Source: JAJXWB01 sp037044955 (GTDB lineage: Bacteria; Pseudomonadota; Alphaproteobacteria; Rhizobiales; Beijerinckiaceae). Taken from it: a DNA stretch of 64,000 nt. The notes beneath the pieces were generated by a model. That model was given only the letters and a program-made list of their open reading frames with translations. It was not told the origin of the DNA and made no database searches. Of this stretch, positions 45,589-53,648 are shown piece after piece. Positions within the stretch are counted from its first letter, which is position 1; every line of letters begins with the position of its first letter. The position numbers and the translations under genes are program-made. The DNA is taken from contig JBAOHX010000002.1 of the NCBI GenBank assembly GCA_037044955.1, positions 868,001 to 932,000 of the forward strand. Reading direction: 5' to 3'.

Positions 45589-47250
45589 CTATTTGCGTGC
45601 TTCGGCGCGCAGCACGAAACGCTGGATTTTTCCTGTCGCCGTCTTGGGCAACGTATCGACGAAGTGAATCGCGCGCGGATATTTGAAGGGCGCGAGCGTC
45701 GCCTTCACGTGGTCCTGCAGCGCTTTCGCCAGTTCGGGCGAAGGCGAATGCGCGGGCTTGAGGACGACGTAGGCGGAAACGATCTCGCCGCGCTCCTCGT
45801 CCGGCGCGCCGACGACGCCGCATTCGGCGACGGCGGGATGGGCGAGCAGGGCGGCTTCCACCTCGGGGCCGGCGATGTTGTAGCCGGCCGAAATGATCAT
45901 GTCGTCGGCGCGCGCGACGAAACTGTAATAGCCGTTCTCGTCGCACATGAACGTGTCGCCGGTGAGGTTCCAGCCGTCGCGCACGTAGGTCGTCTGTCGT
46001 TCGTCGGCGAGATAGCGGCAGCCGGTCGGTCCACGCACGGCGAGGCGTCCGGGCGTGTGCGGCGGCAGAACGTTCATGTCCTCGTCGACGATGCGCGCTT
46101 CGTAGCCGGTGACGGTTCGGCCGGTCACGCCGCCTCTCGTCTCGCCGATGCGGCCGCCGATGAAGACGTGGATCATCTCGGTCGAGCCCATGCTGTCGAG
46201 AATTTCGACGCCGGTGCGCGCCATCCAGTCGTCGTAGACGGGCTTCGGCAGGGTCTCGCCGGCGGAAATCGCCAGACGCAACGACGAGAAATCGGCGCCC
46301 TCCTTCAGCGCGCCGAGAAGCACGCGATAGGCTGTCGGCGCTGTGAAGACGATGGTGGCGCGATAGGCGTCGATATATTTGACGAGGTTCGGCGGCGTCG
46401 CGGTCTCCAGCAGCGTCGCCGTCGCGCCGAAGCGCAGCGGAAACACGGCGAGGCCGCCGAGGCCGAAGGTGAAGGCGAGCGGCGGCGAGCCGACGACGAC
46501 GTCCTTCGGCGTGATCTGCAGGACCTCTTTCGCATAGCCGTCGGCCATGGCGAGTATGTCGCGATGGAAATGCATCGTCGCCTTGGGCTTGCCCGTCGTG
46601 CCCGAGGTGAAGGCGAGCAGCGCGACATCGTCGCGGCCGGTCTTCACGGCCTCGAAGCGCGTCGACTTGTTGAGCGCGATGCGATCCAGCTCGGCCTCGT
46701 GATTGGCCGTGCCGTCGAAATGCACGACACGCTTCAGGAACTTGCTGGTCCCCGCCGCGGCCTCGATGTCTTCGGCAAGGCGGCTGTCGGTCAGGGCGAG
46801 CGAAATTTCCGCCTTGTCGATGATCTGCGTGAGTTCGCCCGCGCGCAGCATCGGCATGGTGTTGACGACGACGGCGCCGGCCTTGGTGGCGGCGAGCCAC
46901 GCCGCGACCATCGCCGGATTGTTGCCGGAGCGCACCAGCACGCGGTTTCCCGGCTTCACGCCGAAATCCTCGACCAGCGCGTGGGCGAGGCGATTGGTCC
47001 AGTCGGACAATTCCTTGTAAGTGCGCACGCGGCCGTTGCCGATGAGCGCGATGTGATCGCCGAATCCCTGTTCGACGAGCCGGTCGCTCAGCTCCACGCC
47101 GGCGTTGAGCCAGTCCGGATACTGGAACTCGGGCCGCTCGAGCAAAAAGTCCGGCCAGAGTTCGCGTGGGGGGAGGTTGTCGCGCGCGAACGTGTCGACA
47201 TGGCCGCTCGGGCCGAGCGTCGCTCCTCGTCTCGTTGCGCCTGCCGACAT
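45589..47250 (-). CDS. aryl-CoA ligase, 2-aminobenzoate/benzoate-CoA ligase type
   Basis: The 553-aa adenylate-forming enzyme opens with DNLPPRELWPDFLLERPEFQ, typical of 2-aminobenzoate-CoA ligases. It has the P-loop AFTSGTTGKPKATMHFHRD, the A5-type segment EILDSMGSTEMIHVFIGG, the A7 motif DGWNLTGDTF and the catalytic lysine in LPKTATGKIQRF. It activates an aromatic acid to its CoA thioester. The neighbouring monooxygenase/reductase makes 2-aminobenzoate (anthranilate) or salicylate the best candidates. Confidence 0.87.
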   Translation of the reverse strand: MSAGATRRGATLGPSGHVDTFARDNLPPRELWPDFLLERPEFQYPDWLNAGVELSDRLVEQGFGDHIALIGNGRVRTYKELSDWTNRLAHALVEDFGVKPGNRVLVRSGNNPAMVAAWLAATKAGAVVVNTMPMLRAGELTQIIDKAEISLALTDSRLAEDIEAAAGTSKFLKRVVHFDGTANHEAELDRIALNKSTRFEAVKTGRDDVALLAFTSGTTGKPKATMHFHRDILAMADGYAKEVLQITPKDVVVGSPPLAFTFGLGGLAVFPLRFGATATLLETATPPNLVKYIDAYRATIVFTAPTAYRVLLGALKEGADFSSLRLAISAGETLPKPVYDDWMARTGVEILDSMGSTEMIHVFIGGRIGETRGGVTGRTVTGYEARIVDEDMNVLPPHTPGRLAVRGPTGCRYLADERQTTYVRDGWNLTGDTFMCDENGYYSFVARADDMIISAGYNIAGPEVEAALLAHPAVAECGVVGAPDEERGEIVSAYVVLKPAHSPSPELAKALQDHVKATLAPFKYPRAIHFVDTLPKTATGKIQRFVLRAEARK

Positions 47251-47279
47251 ACGCCCTCCCGTTCTTCCTGTTCCGCGCC

Positions 47280-48068
47280 TCAGCCGGCCATGACCTCGCC
47301 GCCGGCAATCGCAATCGCCTGGCCGGTGACCGAATGCGCGGCGCTGGATGCGAGCCACAGCGTGGCGTCCGCGACTTCCTGCGGATCGATGAGGCGCCCC
47401 TGCGGATTGTTCTTGGCCAGTTCGCGGCGCGCATCCTCGGCCGTGCGGCCCGTCTTGGCGACGATGGCCTCGACCGAGCGCTGCACCAGCGGCGTATCGG
47501 CAAAGCCCGGGCAGATCGCGTTGACGGTGATCCCGGTGCGCGCCAGTTCGAGAGCGAGCGCGCGCGTGAGCCCGATGACGCCGTGCTTGGCCGCGCAATA
47601 GGCCGCGACATAGGCGTAGCCCTTGAGGCCCGCGGTCGAGGCGATATTGACGATGCGCGCGCCGGCGCCGCGCTTGCGCAGGTCGGGCATCGCCGCCTGC
47701 GTCACCAGAAAGACGCCGGTAAGGTCGACGCCGATCGTGTGCGCCCACATGGCCGCGTCGATCTTGTCGAAGGGCGCGCTCGGGGCGTCGCCCGCGTTGT
47801 TGACGAGAATGTCGATGGCCCCGAATTTTTCGCGCGCCACGCCGAAGCCCTCGGCGATCGCCTGCGCATCGGTCACGTCGAAATCCGCGAGGACGAGCGA
47901 TGCGCCCGCGGGCAGGGTCGCGGCGACTTCCTCGAGCGGGGCGCGGCGGCGGCCGGCGAGCGAGACGCGCGCGCCCTGCGCAGCGAAAGCGCGCGCAATC
48001 GCCGCGCCGATGCCGGAGCCCGCGCCGGTGACGAGAACATGGCGGCCTGAAAATTCCGATGCGGTCAT
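47280..48068 (-). CDS. SDR family oxidoreductase of the aryl-CoA cluster
   Basis: The 262-aa short-chain dehydrogenase has VLVTGAGSGIGAAIARAFAA, LVNNAGDAPSAPF, catalytic Ser in NIASTAGLKGYAYVAAYCAA (YxxxK completed by AAKHG) and a FabG-like end VTGQAIAIAGGEVM. It lies between the CoA ligase and the monooxygenase/reductase. It probably acts as a hydroxyacyl-CoA dehydrogenase in the beta-oxidation-like steps after ring reduction, a role inferred from context. Confidence 0.88.
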   Translation of the reverse strand: MTASEFSGRHVLVTGAGSGIGAAIARAFAAQGARVSLAGRRRAPLEEVAATLPAGASLVLADFDVTDAQAIAEGFGVAREKFGAIDILVNNAGDAPSAPFDKIDAAMWAHTIGVDLTGVFLVTQAAMPDLRKRGAGARIVNIASTAGLKGYAYVAAYCAAKHGVIGLTRALALELARTGITVNAICPGFADTPLVQRSVEAIVAKTGRTAEDARRELAKNNPQGRLIDPQEVADATLWLASSAAHSVTGQAIAIAGGEVMAG

Positions 48069-48089
48069 TGCGTTTCCGTCACTTGCCCG

Positions 48090-50400
48090 TCACTTCGCAG
48101 CCGTCGCCGCGCGTTGCAGGCCGGCCTCGAACTGCATCTTGCCCGAGAGATATTGCTTCGGCCAGACGAGATCGGCGACGCCGAGCTTCGCGGCTTCGTG
48201 CAGCAGCCAGGCGGGATCGGCGAGATGCGGCCGCGCCACCGCGCAGAGATCGGCGCGGCCCGCGCCGATGATGGAATTGGCCTGGTCGAGCTCGGAGATG
48301 GCGCCGACGGCGATCGTGGCTATGCCGACCTCGTTGCGGATCTTGTCGGAGAAGGGCGTCTGGAACATGCGGCCGTAGACCGGCTGCTCGTCCTTCGTCA
48401 CCTGTCCCGCCGAGCAATCGACGAGATCGGCGCCGGCCTCCTTGAACATGGCGGCGAAGATCGCGGCGTCCTCGGGCGCGTTGCCGGCCGTCGTTCCAGT
48501 CGTGAGCAGGACAGGCGCACGGACATCGGCCTGTCCGCCGGCCAGTTTTCGCGCGCAGCCTTGAAGACTTCGAGCGGGAATTTCGCGCGGGCCTTCGTGG
48601 TCGCCGCCATATTCGTCGGCGCGCTTGTTGGTCAGCGGCGAGAGGAAGCTCGAGAGCAGGTAGCCGTGCGCGCAATGCAGTTCGAGCCAGTCGGCGCCGG
48701 TCGCGGCCGCGCGTTTCGTCGCGGCGACGAAATCGGCGACGACGCGGTCCATGTCGGCGCGCTCCATCGCGCGAGGCGTCTGGCTCTGCGGCAGGTAGGG
48801 CAGGGCGGAGGCGGAAATCAGCGGCCATGCGCTGCAAGGCGAGCGGCTCGTCCATGCCCTCCCAGGCGACGCGCGGTCGCGCCCTTGCGGCCGGCGTGGC
48901 CCAACTGGATGCCGAATTTCGCCGGCGTCTGCGCGATGCACGAAATCGACGATGCGCTTCCATTGCGCCGCCTGCTCGTCGTTCCACAGGCCGAGGCAGC
49001 CGGGCGTGATGCGCGCGTCGGGCGAGACGCAGGTCATTTCGCCGAAGACGAGCGCCGCGCCGCCGAGCGCGCGGGCGCCGAGATGCACGAGATGAAAATC
49101 GTTCGGCAGGCCGTCCGTCGCCGAATACATGGCCATGGGCGAGACGACGATGCGGTTCGGACAGCGTGACGCCGCGCGCCTTGAACGGCGTCAGCGCGGG
49201 CGGCAGCGAATCGTTGGCGGCGGCCGTCTTGTGCGCGAAATCATGCTCGAAGCCTTCGAGCCATTTCGGATCGCGCAGGCGCAGATTCTCGTGGCTGATG
49301 CGCTGCGAGCGCGTGAGCATGGAATACATGAACTGCTCGGGGTCGAGCGTGTCGGCATAGCGGCGGCCGACGACCTCGAACCATTCCATGGCGTTGCGCG
49401 CCGCGTTCTGGATGCGCGCGACGTCGACGCGGCGGATTTCCTCGTAGGCTTCGAGCACCGCGGGAATATGCTCGCGGTCGTGGCCGATGCGCTCGAACTG
49501 GCGGGCGAGCTCGATGCCGTCGTCGATGGCGAGCTTGGTGCCGGAGCCGATGGCGAAATGGGCGGTATGGGCGGCGTCGCCCATCAGCACGACATGGCTC
49601 TTGCCGTTGAAATGGCTCCAGCGCTCGCAGATCAGCCGGTTGAAGTTGAGCCAGGCCGAGCCGCGCAGATGGCGCGCGTTGGTCATCAGCGGCGCGCCTT
49701 CCAGCGTCTCGGCGAAGAGCTTTTCGCAGAAGGCGATGGATTCGGCCTGGTCGGCCTTGTCGAGCCCGTGCGCCTTGAACGTCTCTTCCGTCGTCTCGAC
49801 GATGAAGGTCGAGGTCGTGTCGTCGAAGCGATAGATGTGCGCCTGGAACCAGCCGTGCTCGGTGCGCCGGAAATCGAAGGTGAAGGCGTCGTAGAGCTTG
49901 GTCGTGCCGAACCAGATGTAGCGGTTCGGCCGCACCTGCAGATCGGGCTTGAATGCGTCGACGTAGCGGTCGCGGATGCGCGAATTGATGCCGTCCGACG
50001 CGATGACGAGATCGGCGTCGGGAAATTCGAGATCGGACTCCACGTCGCGCTCGAAGACGAGTTCGACGCCGAGTTCCTCGCAGCGCGCCTGCAGGATGTT
50101 GAGCAGCTTCTTGCGGCCGATGCCGACGAAGCCGTGGCCGGTGGTGCGCTGGCGCTTGCCCTTGAAGAGCAGCTCGATGTCGTCCCAGTGGTTGAAGGAG
50201 ACCTCGATCTCGGCGGCGGTGTCCGCATCCCAGGCGCGCATGGAATCGAGCGTGAGGTCGGAGAAGACCACGCCCCAGCCGAACGTGTCGTAGGGCCGGT
50301 TGCGCTCGACGACGACGATGGAATGTTCGGGCCGCAGCTTCTTCATCAGCAGGCCGAAATACAGGCCCGCCGGTCCTCCCCCGATGCAAACGATCCGCAT
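48090..50400 (-). CDS. bifunctional aryl-CoA monooxygenase/reductase (2-aminobenzoyl-CoA or salicyloyl-CoA type), seven apparent +1 frameshifts
   Basis: The N-terminal half is a flavin monooxygenase (IVCIGGGPAGLYFGLLMKKL, VVLMGDAAHTAHFAIGSGTK). The C-terminal half is an Old Yellow Enzyme-type reductase (SPMAMYSATDGLPNDFHLVH, WLELHCAHGYLLSSFLSPLT, NKRADEYGGD, ADLCAVARPHLADPAWLLH). This two-domain architecture is that of 2-aminobenzoyl-CoA monooxygenase/reductase and the enzymes named salicylyl-CoA 5-hydroxylase. Extra bases are inferred near 49158, 48932, 48873, 48829, 48590, 48505 and 48487. The span of 2311 bp minus 7 gives 767 aa, the family size. The shifts cluster in 700 bp of the C-terminal half while the N-terminal 415 codons are clean. 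Confidence 0.85.
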
Positions 50401-50410
50401 GGCCGCCCTC

Positions 50411-50458
50411 GGTTTATTATTTCAAATCTAAAATATCTATGCTTAAAATAGATTGTCA
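50411..50458. promoter_or_regulatory. AT-rich divergent promoter/operator
   Basis: A strikingly AT-rich 48-bp stretch lies between the divergent monooxygenase/reductase and MarR genes. It contains AATCTA (50425-50430) and its complement TAGATT (50449-50454). Position and symmetry suggest binding by the adjacent MarR protein and promoters on both strands. Confidence 0.55.
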
Positions 50459-50478
50459 AGCGGGTCGGGACGTGGTCC

Positions 50479-50991
50479 ATGGGCGCAATGAGCGAATCTG
50501 CGACGGATGCCGGCGCGCCGGCAGATCTCGAGGCCGTGGCGCGCGGCGGCAAGGCGGAGCTGCGGCTGTGGCTGCGGCTGCTTTCGACCACCAACATCAT
50601 CAGCGGCCAGATCCGGCGGCGCCTGCGGGCGAAATTCGACGTCACCCTGCCGGCCTTCGACCTGATGGCGCAGCTCGACCGCGAGCCCGACGGCCTGCGG
50701 CTCGGCGAATTGTCGAAGCGCATGATGGTGACGAACGGCAATCTGACCGGGCTGGTCGAACGGCTCGTGCAGGAGGGTCTGGTCAAGCGCGAGACCGACC
50801 CGCAGGACCGGCGCGCCTTCATCGTGCGGCTGTCGCGCGCCGGCAAGACGAAATTCGCGGTCTATGCGCGGGAGAACGAGCGGCTGGTGCTGTCGCTGTT
50901 CGACGATGTCGAGCCCGGGGTCGTGCAGGCGCTGATGGACAATCTGGCGTTGCTCAAGGCCTCGGCCGGGCGCGCCGCAGAACGCAGGTAG
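50479..50991 (+). CDS. MarR family regulator of the aryl-CoA cluster
   Basis: The 170-aa protein has the MarR winged helix: FDVTLPAFDLMAQLDREPDG, LRLGELSKRMMVTNGNLTGL, VERLVQEGLVKRETDPQDRR and AFIVRLSRAGKT. It is divergent from the catabolic genes, with an AT-rich operator region between. It is likely the aromatic-CoA- or acid-responsive repressor of the cluster. A second in-frame ATG (50488) is also possible. Confidence 0.9.
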   Translation: MGAMSESATDAGAPADLEAVARGGKAELRLWLRLLSTTNIISGQIRRRLRAKFDVTLPAFDLMAQLDREPDGLRLGELSKRMMVTNGNLTGLVERLVQEGLVKRETDPQDRRAFIVRLSRAGKTKFAVYARENERLVLSLFDDVEPGVVQALMDNLALLKASAGRAAERR

Positions 50992-51124
50992 GATCGGGCG
51001 CGGCCGGGGCTCCAGTTTCGAGCGGTTCGAAATTCGGGCGGCGGCGTTGACTTGCGCGGCTATGGTAACCGAATGGTTACCGGCGCGCGGCCACGCTGGC
51101 CGGGCCGTTTCCCGGAAGATTCGC

Positions 51125-52537
51125 ATGACCGACCGCTTTCCCGCCCTCCCACTGGCTCGCGCCGCCCTCGTGGCCGCGGGCGCTATGCTGATCGCGGGCG
51201 CGGCGCGCGCCGACGACGAATTGCAGCCGAGCCTGCCGCAGCCCTCGGTCGCCTCATCCCTGCCGGAGCCGCTGAAGACGCTCGGCGGCCTCAGGCCGTG
51301 GCTGTACGACCGCGGCATCACCTTCGTCTTCAACTACCAGCAGGACCTGCTCGGCGCGACGACGGGCGGCGCCCGGCGCGGCACGACCTACATGGGCCGT
51401 CTCGAAGGCGTGGTGGAGGTCGATCTCGACAAGGCGTTCGGCTGGACCGGCGCGCTCTTCCACGTCGGCGCCTATCAGATCCACGGCATGGGCCTGTCGC
51501 GCCACTTCCTGCAGACGATCCAGCCGGTGTCCGATCTCGAGGGGCTGGCGACGACGCGCCTCAACGAAATCTGGCTGGAGCAGAAGATCGGCGACCAGTT
51601 TTCCGTGCGCTTCGGCCAATTGGCGGCGGATGCGGAATTCTTCCTGACGCCGTTCCACGCGCTGCCGGTGGGCGGCGCCTACGGCTGGCCGGCGATCATG
51701 GCGGCGAACCTGCCGAACGGCGGGCCGGCCTATCCCTTCGCCTCGCCCGGCGTGCGCGTGAAATATCAGCCGACCGACAAGATTTCGCTGAAAGCGGCGG
51801 TCTACGACGGCGATCCCGTGGGCCCGAATTGCATCGGCGATCCGCAGAAGTGCAACCGCAACGGCATCAATTTCCGCATGCGCGACCCTGCCTTCGTGAT
51901 CGCGGAAGGGGAACTCGGCTACGAACTGCCCTTCCAGGGCGGGCTGACGGGCCACGCGCGGCTCGGCGCCTGGACGCATTTCGGCCGCTTCGCCGACAAG
52001 CGCTACGACATTTTCGGCACGTCGCTCGCCGCGCCGACGAGCGCCGGCCTCGCCTTCCAGCATAGCGGCAATCGCGGCGTCTACGGCACGTTCGACCAGC
52101 AGGTCTGGCGCCCGAGCGAGGCCAAGGACGACGCCGACAAGGGCATATTCGTCTATGGCCGCATGTCGGGCGCGCCGTCCGACCGCAACCAGGTGAATTT
52201 CTACTTCGACGGCGGCGTGAATTTCGTCGGCCTGATCCCCGGCCGGCCGGGCGACCAGTTCGGCTTCATGGGCGCCTATGCGCGCATCAGCCCGCGCGTG
52301 CAGGGCGCCGATTTCGACACCAACCTCTACTCGGCCGCCTTCGGGCCGATCCACGATTTCGAGGCGCTGCTGCAGGCGACCTACCAGTTCCAGGTGATCC
52401 CCGGCTGGAACCTGCAGCCCAACATCCAGTACGTCATTCATCCCAACGGACATGTGGCCGACGCCACCGATCCGCTGGGCCAGCGCGCCGTGCGCAATGC
52501 GCTGGTGCTGGGCGTGCGCTCCTCGATCAAGTTCTAG
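51125..52537 (+). CDS. carbohydrate porin, OprB family
   Basis: The 470-aa outer-membrane protein has a signal peptide (AALVAAGAMLIAGAARADDE) and OprB landmarks: LGGLRPWLYDRGITFVFNYQ, GRLEGVVEVDLDKAFGWTGA, LNEIWLEQKIGDQFSVRFGQ, AADAEFFLTPFHAL and a C-terminal WNLQPNIQYVIHPNGHVAD ending in Phe (RSSIKF). OprB porins form 16-strand barrels that favour sugars. ATG at 51125 is chosen since the signal peptide begins there. Its neighbours are an aromatic regulator and an iron system, so the substrate is unclear. Confidence 0.88.
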   Translation: MTDRFPALPLARAALVAAGAMLIAGAARADDELQPSLPQPSVASSLPEPLKTLGGLRPWLYDRGITFVFNYQQDLLGATTGGARRGTTYMGRLEGVVEVDLDKAFGWTGALFHVGAYQIHGMGLSRHFLQTIQPVSDLEGLATTRLNEIWLEQKIGDQFSVRFGQLAADAEFFLTPFHALPVGGAYGWPAIMAANLPNGGPAYPFASPGVRVKYQPTDKISLKAAVYDGDPVGPNCIGDPQKCNRNGINFRMRDPAFVIAEGELGYELPFQGGLTGHARLGAWTHFGRFADKRYDIFGTSLAAPTSAGLAFQHSGNRGVYGTFDQQVWRPSEAKDDADKGIFVYGRMSGAPSDRNQVNFYFDGGVNFVGLIPGRPGDQFGFMGAYARISPRVQGADFDTNLYSAAFGPIHDFEALLQATYQFQVIPGWNLQPNIQYVIHPNGHVADATDPLGQRAVRNALVLGVRSSIKF

Positions 52538-52627
52538 CGATTTAGAGCCTCTATAATCTGCGCCCGCGCACTCCCAACGGCGCGTCGCGGCGCGTAAAAT
52601 CACGACGATTACGAACTGGAGACTTGC

Positions 52628-53158
52628 ATGCGCAGACTAGGACTGGCCGTTTTGGCCGCGCTCGCCGCGACGGTTGCGAACGCCAAGGAAATCCCGATCG
52701 GCAAGCCCGTGACCGAGGCCGGCATGAATATCGCCGCCGTCTATCTGCAGCCGATCGAAATGGAGCCGGAAGGCATGATGCGCGCGGCCAAGGAGTCGGA
52801 CGTGCACATGGAGGCCGACATCAAGGCCGCCAAGGCCAATCCGAACGGCTTTGCGGAAGGCGACTGGATTCCCTATCTCGTCGTCAATTACGAACTGACG
52901 CGCGAGGGCGGGCCGACGCAGAAGGGCGCCTTCATGCCCATGGTCGCCAACGACGGGCCGCACTACGGCGACAACGTCAAGCTGTCGGGGCCGGGCAAGT
53001 ACAAGCTCAAGCTGGTCATCGCGCCGCCGTCGGCCAACACGCACGCGCATTTCGGCCGCCATGTGGACAAGGAGACCGGCGTGGGCGAATGGTTCAAGCC
53101 GATCACGGTGGAATTCGAATTCCCCTATGCCGGCACGGGCAAGAAGGGCGCTTATTGA
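52628..53158 (+). CDS. ftrA: periplasmic ferrous-iron binding protein, FtrA/P19/Tp34 family
   Basis: The 176-aa protein has a signal peptide (LGLAVLAALAATVANAKEIP) and the P19/Tp34 domain: EAGMNIAAVYLQPIEMEPEG, SDVHMEADIKAAKANPNGFA, VVNYELTREGGP and the metal site in SANTHAHFGRHVDKETG. It captures Fe(II), possibly with Cu, for a high-affinity uptake system. It heads an ftrA-ftrB-ftrD set, interrupted only by a dispersed repeat. Confidence 0.9.
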   Translation: MRRLGLAVLAALAATVANAKEIPIGKPVTEAGMNIAAVYLQPIEMEPEGMMRAAKESDVHMEADIKAAKANPNGFAEGDWIPYLVVNYELTREGGPTQKGAFMPMVANDGPHYGDNVKLSGPGKYKLKLVIAPPSANTHAHFGRHVDKETGVGEWFKPITVEFEFPYAGTGKKGAY

Positions 53159-53201
53159 GACGATGATGCGGTTATTCGGCAATACGCCCGGTTTGGACGG
53201 T

Positions 53202-53291
53202 GTCATTCCCGACGCTTCGCATCGCGAAGCGAGCGGGAATCCAGAATCGTCGATACGGAGAGAACTGGATTCCCGCTTGCGCGGGAATGAC
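53202..53291. repeat. dispersed palindromic repeat, family A, copy 2
   Basis: The element is bounded by GTCATTCCCG and GCGGGAATGAC. Inner boxes are CGGGAATCCAGAA and CTGGATTCCCGC, matching the copy at 8444. It lies between ftrA and ftrB inside the presumed operon. Confidence 0.88.
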
Positions 53292-53312
53292 ACGAGAGGC
53301 GGAACGCGCGCC

Positions 53313-53648
53313 ATGCGTTCTCTGCTTGCGCTTGTGTGTCTCGCCCTTGCCGCGCCGCAGGCGGCGCGCGCGGATGATCCGACCTTCGTAGTGACGTTCG
53401 AGAACGGCAAGATCGAGCCGCTGCGCATCGAGGTGCCGGCGAAGACGCGCATCCGGCTCGAACTGGTCAACAAGGGCGACACGCCCGCCGAATTCGAGAG
53501 CAAGCCGCTGCGGCTCGAAAAAGTGCTCGCGCCGCATTCGCAATCCGTGCTCGTCATCCGCACGCTCGACGCGGGCGAGTATCCGTTCTTCGACGATTTC
53601 CATCCGGACGCGCCGCAGGCCGTCGTGGTGGCGCGCGAGAAGCAGTGA
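53313..53648 (+). CDS. ftrB: FtrB-like cupredoxin-domain protein
   Basis: The 111-aa periplasmic protein has a signal peptide (LLALVCLALAAPQAARADDP) and a single cupredoxin-like domain: FVVTFENGKIEPLRIEVPAK, FESKPLRLEKVLAPHSQSVL and GEYPFFDDFHPD. FtrB is proposed to oxidise Fe(II) before permeation in FtrABCD systems. ATG at 53313 is at the signal peptide. It overlaps ftrD by GTGA. Confidence 0.87.
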   Translation: MRSLLALVCLALAAPQAARADDPTFVVTFENGKIEPLRIEVPAKTRIRLELVNKGDTPAEFESKPLRLEKVLAPHSQSVLVIRTLDAGEYPFFDDFHPDAPQAVVVAREKQ

